DNA of 64,000 bases from Hyalella azteca (taxonomy: Eukaryota > Arthropoda > Malacostraca > Amphipoda > Hyalellidae): positions 1-64,000 of the forward strand of contig NW_025941463.1 in the NCBI RefSeq assembly GCF_000764305.2, read 5' to 3'. This document shows, piece after piece, positions 29,661 to 43,729 of the stretch (its first letter is position 1; each line of letters starts with the position of its first letter). The position numbers and the translations under genes were made by a program. The notes beneath the pieces were generated by a model. That model searched no databases, was not told where the DNA came from, and saw nothing but the letters and a program-made list of their open reading frames with translations.

Positions 29661-30640
29661 TGAGAACGATAAAAATAAAGGTAGATAAGCTTATCCGATT
29701 ATGAAAAATGGCTTGCTTTATTCTGGCACAAGATGGAAATAATTATAATTTGGTCAGAATAATTTAGTTTAATGATTTTAATAAACTTCACGCTATTTTA
29801 TCTGAATAACAGAAGTCTGATCCCCATGAAAAACAAAACTGGATTGGAACGTTAAAAAAATAATTATACTTTTGCAGAATTTCCATACGGCATTTCGGAT
29901 AAAGAATTTCAAACTAACGAATAAATGGGAAACTTAAGAGAAGGTTTCCTCAATCCATCAGAAATAATACTCTATCAACTCAGAAATAATTCTCTAGTCT
30001 TCTGAACTCAAATAATTCAAATAACATACGATTAGCGTTAAGAAATTTCTTCACAATGAGAGGAATAATTGAAAAACAGACGAGCGCTGGCTTTTTAATG
30101 TGCATCATCATCATTCTGATTCACGGTGACAATCATTCTGCACAATACATAAAAGCACAAATTTTTTAATAACAAATTACTAGGATCATGATTCGTGGTC
30201 CTATAACTGTTTTTTATAACTTGTTTCGGGGTCTGTTGAAATGGATAACTATACTGGTTTCATACGAGGTTATAACTGACTTCATCGAGGTTTCAACGTC
30301 GGTTTTCAAAAAATCTGGGCAAAATGCCATATCTCCTGCAAAAAAGTCACAAAAATTACAATAATCGGCGACAGGCCAAACTTGGCCTATTCTATAACGC
30401 CGACACCGCAATACAATACTAACTGCTGTTGCGGGCCAACTTTGGGCCAGAGGTTGGTTACCACCGGCGTGTCATCATTCAGCGAACGACATAAAGTAAT
30501 ACAGATTCGTATCAAAATTTTATTCTGGAGGCTAGGCATGCGCTCACTCCACCATGTGTGCTACCACCCGCCATTCAGTCCCATTTTCCACGAAGACCGA
30601 ATAAGTGGTCCCTTGTTGTCCAACATTGAGGTCTAGGTTT
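29661..30640 (-). other. svp intron, non-coding
   Basis: AT-rich; no gene or element recognised. Confidence 0.6.
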
Positions 30641-30815
30641 CATGTGGGCCCAGAATTACCCAGGTACTATGTGGCCCAGGTTCTGTGGGGCCTAGGTACC
30701 ATGTGGCCCATGTCCTGTGTGGCCCAGGTCCTACGTGGCCCAGGTCCTGTGTGGTCCAGGTACTTTGTGGCCCAGGTTTTGTGTAGCCCAGCATTAAGGC
30801 CCAGGTTCCGTGTGT
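30641..30815. repeat. 16-bp minisatellite, about 10 copies
   Basis: Unit GTGGCCCAGGTCCTGT. Most copies contain CAG|GT, a potential 5' splice site. Both-strand open frames over it are repeat artefacts. Confidence 0.9.
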
Positions 30816-32080
30816 GTCGACGCCGGGGCCTCGCTTGTCTATGGCTGTATATACAAGAGCACACAGCTCGTCATCCTCATGCATATTCAGCGCGTCTCAC
30901 GCTCCGTTCGTGCCGCCAGGCCGCCTTTAAACTTCCATCACGAAATATCACTAGCCGGAAAAAATCTAAAAACGAATCACGAAAAAAAGAAAGGAGGCGC
31001 GTAAATCATGCGGCTTAACGATCGTCATTTGTTGGACGGCGGAAGGGTCATTAAAGATGCGCTCACTCGCGTGAAACGACACGGATAAATTAGAAGACTT
31101 CTAATTTGAAACTTGAGGTGGAATACATAATACGGTCTCGAGGCGCTGCTTAGGATTAGGATAAATCCTACTGTATCTGATCACTCAGGAGATTTAATTA
31201 AAGTTTGCCGCTAAAACAGAATTGCTGGAAAAACTGGCCAGTGCTTGACATTTAGTAGATAAAAATTTATAGCTTTCTGCTGTCTGAGCGGAAATGCGCG
31301 CTGTTCACTCGAACACACGAATTAGCGTTATTTCTTAATGGAAGGCGTATATTGTCAGCTTCATTTGTTAATTAGATTTTTTTATTGCAGGAAAAAGTTT
31401 CAAGCTTTTGTTCATATCCGCGTAGTAAACATGATCATAACTAAGTAAATCGTACGTCAAGAATGCTTTTAAATGTAATTTTATAGGGTAAATCTGATTT
31501 AACAATGTATTAAAAAGCAAATAAACAGGCTTGAAGATTATTTGCCGACTATAATAAAAGTATTTTTTTCTGACACAGCGAAATATTTACAACTGTAATT
31601 GGGAGCTAGGAATACTAGTAAAATAGAATTATTCCAGGTTAGAACATTTGTATAAGTAATGGCCAGTAAGAATTGAATGGCGAGTTGCAGTTAATTTTTC
31701 GTATGATTAAAAATCCTCATATTTTTATCGGTTAATGCCCCCAAGAATGTATCCTATTCATTCGGTTAATTTCGTACGACAGTTATTGTGTAAATGGGTA
31801 CACTAAAAATAATGAATTTAGCATTTTTCCATACGATAACACGAGTTTACGATAAAATTGAAGTGAAATTGGAAATAATTAATTTCGAATCAACCATTAT
31901 TAGAAATTTCTAATGAATAAATAGACTTGACAGCTTCTCCAACATCCGCATCAAATTAAAAAATGATTCATAAGGGCATTAGATAAAAACAGCAGTTGAA
32001 CTCCCGCAGAGAAAAGAACAGCTATCTGTTTAAAAGAAAGATACTGTGTCGCTTAAAAGATAGTGACAACCATTACATAA
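30816..32080 (-). other. svp intron, non-coding
   Basis: A GC-richer patch at about 30810-31080 (with open frames lacking similarity) is followed by AT-rich sequence. The last 90 bases (31990-32081) are a diverged partial unit of the next array. Confidence 0.55.
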
Positions 32081-32081
32081 T

Positions 32082-32481
32082 TGGGGAACTTCAGTAGAGG
32101 AAAGAACAGTTTTATGTTATCCTGCATCATTATAAAGATAGTGACACAACCATTACATAATTAGTGAACTTCAGTAGAGTAAAGAACAGTTTTGTGTTAT
32201 CCTGAATCATTATACAGATAGTGACACAACCATTTCATAATTAGTGAACTTCAGTAGAGTAAAGAACAGTTTTATGTTATCCTGCATCATTATAAAGATA
32301 GTGACACAGCCATTACATAATTAGTGAACTTCAGTAGAGGAAAGAACAGTTTTATGTTATCCTGCGTCATTATAAAGATAGTGACACACCCATTACATAA
32401 TTAGTGAACTTCAGTAGAGGAAAGAACAGTTTTATGTTATCCTGCATCATTATAAAGATAGTGACACAACCATTACATAAT
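32082..32481. repeat. 80-bp tandem repeat, five copies
   Basis: Units start at 32082, 32162, 32242, 32322 and 32402, each with AACTTCAGTAGAG, AAAGAACAGTTTT and GATAGTGACACA. About 95% similarity by eye; recent expansion. Confidence 0.95.
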
Positions 32482-32941
32482 TCACCCGCGCAGAAAATGA
32501 TGGAGGAGACGATAAGCTACATCACGCAGCAAAAGCGCCAGTGAAATATGGCGGTATTAATGATTTATAGCGACGCTGAAGAGCTATTGAGAGCGGCGCC
32601 TAACAATATGAATACCGAATTTGAATAAAGTTTCATAGGTCTAGACTGAAGTAATAAATTAAAAAATAAAGCTTCGAAATAATCCCCGTACTAAATTGCG
32701 AGGAAAAAGTATTTTCGTTTTATTAATATTTTCGCAATTATTTTTTAAAGATTATAAATTAATTATTAGCTAATACGTATTCTAGTTTGCATATTCCAGT
32801 GTTAAAATTTCGGAAATGAACACGAAATTTCCAGCTGGAGCAGTTCTATTGCCGAGGCTAAATTGCCTGCCCACTTATCCCTTCAAGCCACAAAAGCCAC
32901 TGGGGCTCAATATTGACAGCTCGCGTTGCCTTATGGCACGG

Positions 32942-33122
32942 TGTTGCCAGCCAAGGCACGGTGTTGTCACGTATGTTGCCAGTCAAGGCACGGTGTTGCC
33001 ACGTATGTTGCCAGTCAAGGAACGGTGTTGTCACGTATGTTGCCAGTCAAGGCACGGTGTTGCCACGGATGTCGCCAGTAAGGGCACTGTGTTGCCACTC
33101 ATGTTGCCAGCCAAGGCACGCA
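32942..33122. repeat. 32-bp minisatellite, about 5.7 copies
   Basis: Unit TGTTGCCAGTCAAGGCACGG then TGTTGCCACGTA. Immediately followed by another array. Confidence 0.95.
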
Positions 33123-33484
33123 TGTTATCATACATCTGTTATGTCCTACATCACATCATTATCATACATCACTGTTGTCATACATCACATCGTTATCATA
33201 CATAACTGTTGTCATACATCTGTGTTGTCCTACACCACATCGTTATCATACATCTGTGTTGTCCTACATCACATCGTTATCATACGTCACTGTTGTAATA
33301 CACCACATCGTTAACATACATCACTGTTGTCATACATCACATCGTTATCATACATCACTGTTGTTATACATCACATCGGCATCTTACATCACAATGTTAA
33401 CATACATTACTGTTGTCATACATCACTGTTGTCATACATCACTGTTAACATACATCACTGTTGTCATACATCACATCGTTAACA
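33123..33484. repeat. CATACATCAC-type minisatellite (about 17 and 34 bp periods)
   Basis: Alternating CATACATCACTGTTGT and CATACATCACATCGTTAT units, about 20 in all. Overlapping plus-strand open frames are artefacts. Confidence 0.9.
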
Positions 33485-36400
33485 GTCCCTCACTTGTCTT
33501 CCCTCGGGACGACGTTCGTCCTCTTTTGCGGCGCTGGGCGGCAAACAGCATGCAAATTGTAATTGGCCGCTCGGTCGCCTAAAAGAATGAATGGACATAT
33601 GTTCGAGTGCGTGCGTCTGGTCCAACCGCTGCATCTATGAACGTATGAGAGGCAAACACTTCACAGCACTTCACTCAGGTCAGGGAAGATATTTGAATAT
33701 TCACAAATGGAAAAAGTTTGAAACTTTTGTTAAAGGCGTTCGTCATGTTGAAGTATCGAAAACTTTGACGGTTAAGTATTCATTCGAATTTAAAAAATAC
33801 TTGTCTCTGGTTGCGTGAGATTATAGAAACTAAAAAATGTTAACACATTAATGTTTTACAAGGATTTTACGACGCCTAGATTCATGGCGAAAAAGTCGCC
33901 TTGATTAGCCAGACGGGTTTTATATAAGCTACTTTAACGTCAGGTAATGGGTAAAATGAAACCAAATAATAAAATAATTTAATAGAATATATGTATTTCA
34001 TAATATAATAGGTTCACTATAATAATATGCAGGAGCACGGAACATTTATCATCAAGGATGATAAATGTTGGATGATAAATGCGCGCCTCGCTGGTTGACG
34101 CGACCCTTTAGGTTGCAGTGCAAAACAATGAAGGCAATTACCGCCTCTGACCCCCCGGGAGCAACACGGACTTCACCGAGTGCAAGGCAGCGACAGAAAT
34201 GATGCAAATCAGAAAACATATGGAAAATATCCCAACTGAAGAGCAAGTTAGGCCGGCTTGCCAGGGGTCAGCCGATGGCCGATGCTCGGCCAGCGATGAA
34301 TCACTCCATTTGCTGCAATGTTGCCTACAATAGTCGTTTAACAATCATCTATTTCAAAAATTGTACTCCTAATTTAAATTCTCGGGGCAGTATCATTTAA
34401 AAACGGCATTATTGTTGAGATTACATTAATAATTCGAATAATTTTCATTTATGACCATGCCGCCGTGTTAGGTGCCGCATTTATACTTGTACCGTATATA
34501 TCCATGCCGCGCTGCATAAGCGCATCTACGAGCAACAGCGCGGCGAAATCATTCGTAGTTCAAATTTAAGCGTGAAAAGAAACTCAGAGTCACCCCTCGA
34601 CAACATCTTAATGGAGTCTTCTTGTGCTTCACTAATTAATGACACTAGGCGGTGTTGATGAGTTAGGAGACTTCAGTCAAGATGCTCTTCTCTAACTCGA
34701 TCAGTTTTGCTCACGTCTGCATCATGACAAGCACGCGTGCTAACCCCTACCCACTTATCTCATAGGCAAAAATGCGCAGGTAAGTGCCAGTAATTCAGGA
34801 CAATGCGCGTGGTGATTGTCGATCGTCTATAAAACGTCAAGGAAACAAAGCTGGGCGTTTTTCTCAACACAATACAGCGGCGCGCGAAACCCATCAAGGT
34901 GCATTTGAGTTCGTCCAATCGTCGAAGAAATAAATCTACGAATTATCATGCGCATCAATCCGTGCCCAACTCTGCGGTAAATTATTTACGAACGAACCGT
35001 CTGTCAACCCGTCAGAAAAATGAGACATCACTAGAAACAATATTTTTGTGTTCTTAAGACTTTGTACAGAGTGCAATCGTGAAATTATCATCGATGACAT
35101 ATATATACACAACGGTATTCAGTATGCAAATCAACAAAAGCCTCCCAGAGCCGTCCGAAGAAGTTAGGATTCAGCACGCTTTTGACGCGTTGGTGCATGA
35201 AACACACTTGTTTCTTAGCATTAGATATGATCTTTGGTATTGCATGATAATCACTATCCGCTGTAATTCTCAAGCGTCACATGCAATAAAAAACGCTGTG
35301 CAACGAGTGCCTGATTTGCTTCCTAGACCTTATATGCGCTCTCGCACTCGTAGATGCTCCGAGATTTCTCCCATGTTATGGCTCTCCGCCAAGTGAAAAA
35401 TATACAATTCATTGCGGAAATGAAACGAACGACCAAGATGGATTCCAGTGTTCCGTGATTTAGCACTTGCAATAAAGATGGATTGATAGCGAGCCATTTA
35501 AGGATTCAGTCAAATATTAATTTTAGTATGGCATGCGAGGTTTGTAACTCAATGGCATGAGGTTTGAAGCGCTCAAAAGGTCGAGTGTGTCTCAAAGATA
35601 AATGTTGACAAGAGCTTAGTACAAAGGTGCTAAATGTTCAAGGCCACGCCATAGAGATAGGGTGGCATAATGAAGCTTAACTCTTGCTGCAGGGTCCGCA
35701 CGCTCCCTCTACCGACAACAAAAAATCTAATGGACTAAACGCCTGAAACAAATAAAAGAATTTCATAATTTGAAGACGATGATTATGTTTATCTTAGTGT
35801 TTAATCTATTATTTTGCTATGAAAACCTCTTAGTAAAATTGAAACTTTTGAAATGGAATAAGCAATTTTATTTTTTCATCATAGTTGCATGAACGTTTAA
35901 ATATGTAGAAGATTAAGAAGTAATTTTCATGTTTTGTTACAGAGATATGTAAGCTCCTAATATTAATGAAATATATATCACTCAGGATTATATGATGAAG
36001 CTTGTTCCTTATGTTTCATTTCATCGCGCTATAAAGCCACAAAACCTGTCTGCGAATGATGATGTCGCACATAAAATGTAAAAAAAAAACATTAACATTT
36101 TACTATCAATAAATAATAACAAAAGTATTCACCATCCAAAAATATTGTAATAGTTAGTATTGCCCAACGCTACAAGTAAGAAAAATACATTTAAAACTTA
36201 TGCTTCCTTTCGTAAACAATCGATACTTTTCTAGTACAAGCTGGGGCTTTCCAGTTTATTTCTGCATATAGAGAACATGGTGATACAATTCATGCACCCC
36301 ACACAATAGGCTTTGTACAAATGGGTTGCATTCTGTGCATCAATGAAAAGTTGAACCTTGAAACTTTAGATGCTGAAAACCTTCATTCGTGGATTAAAAT

Positions 36401-39400
36401 TTGGGAAATTTGTGATAGTGAAGTACACGCGATGTGATGTATATAAGTATTAACAATCCATTTCCACTAAGGTAATTTTTTCTCTCTTAAGCAAAAAAAG
36501 GAGCATGTGCATTTTGTATAAGTGTGTAGGGCAGCGAACGGTTTGTGGCACGAGCTCGTAAAGGGTGTTGCCTAAAAGGTCAACAGATGTGCTGGCAAGC
36601 AGGAAGCACAATAAGCGTTATTAGCGGCGACACTAAGTGTTCGCGCTAAGGGGGATTAGAGGCTGATTATGGTCACCATTTCTGACTTCTATATTGCGCA
36701 GTTTTTTAGCGCTTTTTTGACGATAGTGAAGCGACAACTTTAAGAATTGTAAATATGCCAGTAAGGCTTAAATAGAATTGAGGGAACTGATACAAGTTGT
36801 TTATGTAACCTCGATTTATTCTGTTCTCAGGTACACGTCATTGCTAATCTGACTCGATAAACTTTACTTATTTTCCTAATTTTAAATCAGCACATAAAAA
36901 TATATATATGAAAATATCAAAGTGTTTTCCAAAATCTGAGAATGTAATTAATTAATTTAACTCGGTACATTCATTCTGCGCAAAATAAAGTTATAAATTC
37001 ATAAGATTAAAACTCGATTTTCTAGGGATAGTAAGAAACTTTTAATTCTGTCGAAGTATCAATATTTGCCTTAAATATTTGACAAGCAAATTAATGCATG
37101 TTCACCGATGGCAAATATTGCTGCTTCAACAAAATTAAAAAAAAAACTTAAGCTTCAAAGTTTGAATTTAACAATATTTATTCAATCTTCGAAGAATTAC
37201 TAACTTAGGTTCTTATCAGAGCAAGACAACACTGTTTCCGCTGCTGTCTTTTCCTTTAAAGTTAGGACGGAACACGAGCATTGCAAAGCCAGTCTTTGGA
37301 AGTCGGGAAAATGGCTCGATCCGCGCGGGCGGTAGTGGGAGTCTCTTTGATAGGAAGACTCGAGCGAAAAATGAGCTATCAGTTCTACCAGAGCCTTCAG
37401 CTGCTCCAAATGAACTACGCTTGTCTAAAAATACTTGGCCACAGAGAAGGACTTATCCCCTAAGCCTGCGATGAAAGCAGCTTGGAACAACAGAAGATCT
37501 GAAGGCAGTAAGTCGTTAAGAGGTCTAACGGCGCGGTTTTGGGCTTATACGTGATACGGACGACCGTGATAGCGGTGTCATGGCGGCCTTAATGCAGCGA
37601 CCCTCGGAGAGCGACCCTCACTCTACCCGAGGAGTAACTCGAATTATATACTTGACTGAAGATAAAATAAATTCACCTGACGTGTGTTATTTGATTATGA
37701 AAATCACATAATTTGACAGCTACTGAATGTATACTCGTTGTTTCTGTGTAACCGGTGATGACTTAGCGAACTCAACGTCATTTTTAAATTTTCTCACCGA
37801 CCATGCATGTTCAGTCTGCATCTAATACAATGTTTTCTTAGTCGGACCCATACAGCACATCATTCAACTTGCTACTTATGCTCGCAGCAAATGAGATGGA
37901 CGGTTTGTCTCAATAGTTTTTTTCTTCAACGCCTGTTTATTCAACGTACTATAGTACTAACATGTAAAGTCCATAAGTACACATATATCGTGAAACACGG
38001 ACAACGAAATCTGATTTATAAACAAAACAGAGTATAATATCCCCTTTTTTAACAATTTTTCATGGCAGTATCAACAACATTCTATGTGGCCTGAGACCTT
38101 TAATATATATTTAAAATAATTTCCCGCATAATTCCATAGCAAATTTAAGACAAACTATCATCCATAAAAAGTTCATAAAAACGAATATGACCCCTCGCTT
38201 GAACGTCACCGTTAATGAAGGTTCTACAGTAAAGGCTGATGGAGAGCCCTCGTTTTTCCCTCCAGGAGCCGCAAAGTCAACACCGCTCATGTTTGGCAAG
38301 CGGCTCAGCTCCACCCGAACACAACTGATAGCTTTGAAATTTAAGTAGTGATTCAATTAAATGCGACAGGGGAGGGGTACTCCCACCGAATAACTTTTGC
38401 TATCGACCACCACGTTCGTCGCAACGCGTCATCGTAAAAGAGAATGTTATCTTAACACACTTTATTAGCATGAAGTGATGGAGAAGCGATAAAATGAGCG
38501 AGAGCCTCAGACTGCCATCTAGAGTTCGAATTTATTTAAATTCTTGTAAGCACGGCGGGACAGTGTTTTTTATATTAATTTGGTTAATTATACCATCAAA
38601 CATGTTATACTATAACAACAATCTCGATTGGGAATATTTCAACAATTTATAGAATAAATTACTTAAGGAAAAGTATTGTTTTGTATTTCTGAAGTTTGAG
38701 TGTGTTGTAAGGCAACGAGAAGACGGTGATTGAGAATCTACGACAATTATGCTTTGAAACTGCAGAGCGACGTCGTTACGACGCTAAGACTTCGTAAAAC
38801 GTCGTTAGGCGACCATAAGCAGACATTAGGAATGCTCTTAAACAACGCAAGGGCGCTCGATGCATCCGATTAAGTTGCATAAAAAAACATTCTCATTCGA
38901 AAGGATGTTTCATGACTGTGAATTATCTGAGCAAACTGGACGATGAAAATGCACTGGAGAATTACGTACGCTGCTTATTGGATCGTTTAAATTATGAAAC
39001 AAAGGTTGGAATATGGGAGAAATGTTTAGCTGAATTTGTATTTATGATTTCAGTTAATGAAAAACTGTTGTTATCCATGTTCTTAATTTATTAGAGGACA
39101 ATATTCTTCAAAGTAAGATTCGTGGCATTATATGTGAAATCTGAGGTGCGGATAGAGAAATGAAATAAAAGTTTTGAAAACTTATAAACGTTATAATTCA
39201 AGTTAACTATCTGACTTATACTAACTATCATTAGTTAACTATACAATTTCTTATAATTAGAGTGCAGTTACTTACAAATATAAATGTTTGAAAATGTTTA
39301 ACCAACTAAATCTAAGTTGTCAGGTTATTTGGATGATGAAAACCTTATTGTCGACACTAACATTTGACGTGGTCCATGTAAAGTTATCTTATCAGTGACG

Positions 39401-39620
39401 GAGCGACGCTTTAAACTATAGGGTTATTCTAAATAATGGAACCAATTTATTACATTCTCATTGATTCATGTATTAATCTAAAATTAATAATTTATACGTC
39501 CATGAAATAATAAATATTCAAAATGTTTTTAGCTTCTTCAAACGCAGAATCCTGAGCGCTGGGTTGGATGCATATAGCATGTGAAGATCTGGCTCTATAC
39601 ACTTCTGGCCACCAAGATCA
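33485..39620 (-). other. Long non-coding stretch (svp intron or upstream)
   Basis: No exon recognised on either strand. A short GC-rich block at 33490-33580 holds an octamer-like ATGCAAAT next to GTAATTGG, and 36520-36680 holds AAAGGTCAACAGATG (nuclear-receptor half site plus E-box) and GGATTA; both are only motif-level hints of enhancers. A 13-bp stem hairpin (AACATTTATCATC with a 3-nt loop) is at 34041-34069. Confidence 0.5.
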
Positions 39621-39772
39621 CCTGGGCCTATTCTTTAGAAAAAGTTAAGAGATCGTAACTTCATACGCCAATCATTGACGCCCTTTCAAGCAAAATCCAC
39701 CAATATAATAGACAAGATAATAGAGCGTAAGTACTTACGTTAACATAGCGAGTTTTGAAAGTATGGCCCCTG
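39621..39772 (+). mobile_element. 150-bp dispersed element, copy 2
   Basis: Begins CCTGGGCCTATTCTTTAGAA and ends GAAAGTATGGCCCCTG; same order of blocks as the copies at 46039 and (inverted) 24757. Confidence 0.75.
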
Positions 39773-39817
39773 ATCTCACCCCAAGTGACTATTTTTTATG
39801 GGGTTAATTTAAGGAAG

Positions 39818-40136
39818 CTGTTTACGTCCCGCCTCTACCAGCAACTCTGTTTACGTCTCGCCTCTCCCAGCAACTCTGTTTACGTCCCGCCTCTACCAGC
39901 AACTCTGTTTACGTCCCGCATCTACCAGCAACTGTGTTTATGTCCCGCTCTACCAGCAACTCTGTTTACGTCCCGCCTCCACCAGCAACTCTGTTTACGT
40001 CCCGCCTCTACCAACAACTCTGTTTACGTCCCGCCTCTACCAGCAACTCTGTTTACGTACCGCCTCTACCAGCAACTCTGTTTACGTTTCGCCTCTACCA
40101 GTAACTCTGTTTACGTCGCGCCTCTACCAGCAACTC
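39818..40136. repeat. 29-bp minisatellite, 11 copies
   Basis: Unit CTGTTTACGTCCCGCCTCTA then CCAGCAACT. Begins about 45 bp after the dispersed element. The plus-strand frame over it is an artefact. Confidence 0.95.
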
Positions 40137-42670
40137 CGGTTGATCGAAATAATCATAGTTATCGTCCCGCCGTAGTTATCGTCAGTAGCAGAAGATATGC
40201 TTTCTTGTGTGTGGGACGAGTTTGGCTACCGTTTAGATGTTTGCAGCACAAAGGGGACATATTATAAAATTATAAATGTGAATCTTTTTTTTTTTACACT
40301 GGTGAATAAATGATTCATTTTGAGTGTATACTTATATATGAATTTATTAAACTAGGTCAATCATTTAGAATAACCCTGTCCTGTAGTATGTGGGGTCGCG
40401 TATTCTTGATAGTACCAACTTACCGCTACACCTTATATAGGCTACCTCGGACAACTGTAGAGAAATTTCTTATGTTAAAAATCTTACACGTTTTTTAACA
40501 AATAGCATTTTATCGTTGAACGCACCGGAATTTTCATATCAAATAAGTTGAATACGGTACTATCTATTTATTTATTTCTGCTCTACATCAATATCGATTT
40601 ACAAATACACTTCAAAGCACGACGCTTTTCTTCAAGGCTCCTAACTCAAGATACTCCTGATAGCTTGATGCGCGCGGCAAGGTCGCAGTCTTGCCAAAAT
40701 GCTGATGCCGAGCCTGATTGCTGCATCGCAACTCTTGGCGAGACCGCGAGACAAAATACTTCATAAAAATATTTTCCGACTAGTTTTTTAGCGCTATGTT
40801 AACGCCCAAAAATATTCCTTACTTTTCCTGAAATTGTCATTATTGATGTTTATTTGAAGATTTAATTTGAATAAATTTTCGATGCAGTCGTTTGATTATA
40901 TGAATAGATTTTACTATGAATAAATATTCGAAAATTAAGATTGTGCTCCCAATATTGCTTGAAGTTTGACTTCCCTTTCCTTTTGATGAGCTAATCGTAT
41001 CAACTTTTTCCTCTTTAGCGGACTTAGTAAATGCAAATCTAAAAATAACAAACGAAGGGGATGGCTTGACCTAGTCAAACACACGATCAGCTAGTGATGA
41101 GGATGGCTCGACTTAGCCAAACTCACGACCAGCTAGTAAGTTTCGACCTAAATTTCGACACCTGAAATGAGCAGTATAATATTGTAGTCACCCATGTCGC
41201 GATACAAAAGGATTCGCCAGATGCATCGCACAAGTCATCAGTCGTTGCGATCACGCTGGAAATATTACATGGGAACTTTTGAACTGATGGCGCAGCAGCG
41301 AACATCAGATGTCAACGCGAGGCACGGAAGTTGTGCAAGAGACGAGATGATGAAAGAGAACCGTGAAATTCTTTATTACGAATGTGTCGTATAATTTTCA
41401 ATTATGATGGATGTAACGTTTTTATTATTATGCTCATTTTGGACGAACAAATTTACAATAAAGAGAAGCAACAATCTCTCATCTGATCATCATTGAATTA
41501 TAGTGGTTGTCAGCCATCTGTTCACCAATGGCCACTGAAACGCTATCTTATTTTTTTAATCGATGCCACGACAGTTCCTTACAAGCGCAATTAAAATAGC
41601 AGGTGGAATCACCGTTCGTGTTTTGCTTTGTGTTGACAAAGAAAATTCGTTGGTCAAAATCTCATCAGGATTTAACCCATGAAAACATCTCGACCAAGAT
41701 GGAAATTCTTTTGCTTTTTTTCAACCATTATATCAGTGAAATATTATTTAATGGATGAAAGTTTGATTTTTCGATGGATAAATTCAGGATATATATAAAT
41801 AAAATATTGAGGCAAATAGGTGAATGAATTCAGGCTTGAGCATGCACGTTAACGTAGATCAAAAGTGACAATAACTACACAAAACAAACATCTAAATATG
41901 TAATATGATCCTTCACAAAATATTAGTTTGTCAGAAAATTGGTAGCGTGTTCTTAAAGCCACTATTTCTGAAACCTTATACCAGTGTATACCAGTTCTGA
42001 AACCTTATACCTTATACCAGAAAAATGTATTACTTCAAAGATTTTGTATAGAAGGCAGCGAAATTTTCTAGATATTTGTTTGCTGCTAGATGAACATACG
42101 TATACATAATCAGTGCTTTGCAGAAAATTTTTCGAGTTAAAGTATGCATGAGGAATGCTTAAAACATAAAATATATATTAGGTATGTAACATTTTTACAT
42201 GCCATCTCAGAAAGACGACCGAGTAGTTTTTCAAATGCAGTATAAAGGAACAAGTCCATAAAATTCCCCTTTCACCTAGTCACAAGACGAAAGCTCGAAT
42301 GCATAATTCTTGCATAATTATTTTCACACTGCGTTCACATTTCCCGACCACGTTCGTATTCCTCCACCGCGTTCGCGTTTCTCTCTTGCGTCTGAGTTGC
42401 TCTTCTGAGTTCGAGTTCATTAAATTAGTTTAGCGAAGTCAAATTCATGCCTATCAGAGCCGTAATTTTGAGTCATTCATCACATAGACCATTTTTGCAC
42501 AGTGGAGTGCGACGAACAACCATTAGAAAATAGTGTAATCCTAAAATTATTAAAGAAGCAATGGTGATGACCTATTCAACTATTTTCTGACGAAATTCAA
42601 TAAATTTACATACAATAGAACTTTAAACCGATAAGAATCCACACTTTTTCTGTAGATGGACTTCTCTGAT
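40137..42670 (-). other. Non-coding stretch
   Basis: No gene seen. A 42-bp two-copy duplication (GGATGGCTTGACCTAGTCAA type) lies at about 41058-41140, and a small TTATACC duplication at 41978-42020. Confidence 0.6.
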
Positions 42671-42674
42671 ATTT

Positions 42675-42711
42675 TAATAGAGCTTCAACGAGTATTGTTG
42701 AAGCTCTATTA
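42675..42711. repeat. Perfect 15-bp stem hairpin
   Basis: TAATAGAGCTTCAAC (42675-42689), a 7-nt loop, and its exact complement 42697-42711. Confidence 0.85.
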
Positions 42712-42890
42712 ATTGTATTGTTAACATTATAGAATTAAAAATATGTCAAATTATTGGGCGTCACGTATTTAATCGAGGCATCAGACTCATTTCCTTGGGG
42801 CATTCCCTCCATACACTTCCAGTTCTATAACAAAAATGAAGTTAAATTTATTATGCTATTTAATATATTCCATGGTAAAATTTGAGTGTT

Positions 42891-43000
42891 TACACGCGTG
42901 CGATTAATGACCAGAGAATTCGTTGATTTAAATTATCAGTGGAACAATTCTTCAGATGACGTAAGTAGATCGAATTCTCTGGTCATTAATCGCACGTGTA
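42891..43000. repeat. Perfect 25-bp stem hairpin with 48-nt loop
   Basis: Arms 42898-42922 and 42971-42995 are exact reverse complements (GTGCGATTAATGACCAGAGA...). After a 2-nt bulge five more base pairs extend the outer stem. It is not flanked by transposon ends that I recognise. Confidence 0.9.
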
Positions 43001-43729
43001 TAATATATTGAGGCATCATATTATTTGGAAGTATAACATGAAAACAATAGCGTCAGTATTTGCACAATTACCGTGGAAAAGATAACAGGCAAGATACTAA
43101 TGCTGCACAAATAACCATAAATGAGGAAACAGTTGTAAGAACTGGCGACTGTGAAATTTTACCCCATCATTTTTATTCAAAATATTAAATTCTTCTTCAT
43201 CAAACTGATTGTTTCGTGCGTTGATATCATTAAAATACTAGAGGATATGCGACATGTCGCTGACATTTACACCTCTCATGCAAAACAAACGCAGGTGACA
43301 CTTTTCTCGATATGGAAAAATCAAAGTCGACAAATTGAATCATGACCCTGAAACTGGCAGACCTAATGGGCCTTCTTGGGGGCGAAACAAATCGGTACAA
43401 GGCACAGAAAACGCCTTTTGGAACTCTAGTAAATCTTGTACTCTTCTATGTCGATATCAGCCGTTATTTATCGCTGCTCGACGATGGCAGTTTCCATGTA
43501 AAAAGTTCACGAATGTCCTCGAGATGAAATAAACGAGTTTCCCTGTTAGAATGAAGGCCTTCCGTTATAATCTGTGTGAATAAATATTACGACATAAATG
43601 AGCAAAAAATTGGCGTATCTTTTCAAAAGTCATATTTTTAAAAATAATGTTTTGGTCATACTGTAGAATGCCCATATTTTGATAAAACACACATGAAAAA
43701 TCGCATAAAAGATCTTAATTAGAAAATAC
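43001..43729 (-). other. Non-coding stretch
   Basis: Short overlapping open frames at 43335-43532 have no family signature. Nothing else seen. Confidence 0.55.

Noticed and set aside
32816..33582. Three overlapping plus-strand frames of about 130 codons
   Set aside because: Built from the 32-bp array and the CATACATCAC array; all phases open.
37200..37463. Minus-strand MEQLKALVEL resembling the EKLKAL segment of COUP-TF ligand-binding domains
   Set aside because: Similarity is limited to a few residues; the flanking sequence and phase do not match COUP-TF and no splice sites fit.
39755..40267. 170-codon plus-strand frame
   Set aside because: 29-bp array repeated through all three phases; no similarity outside it.
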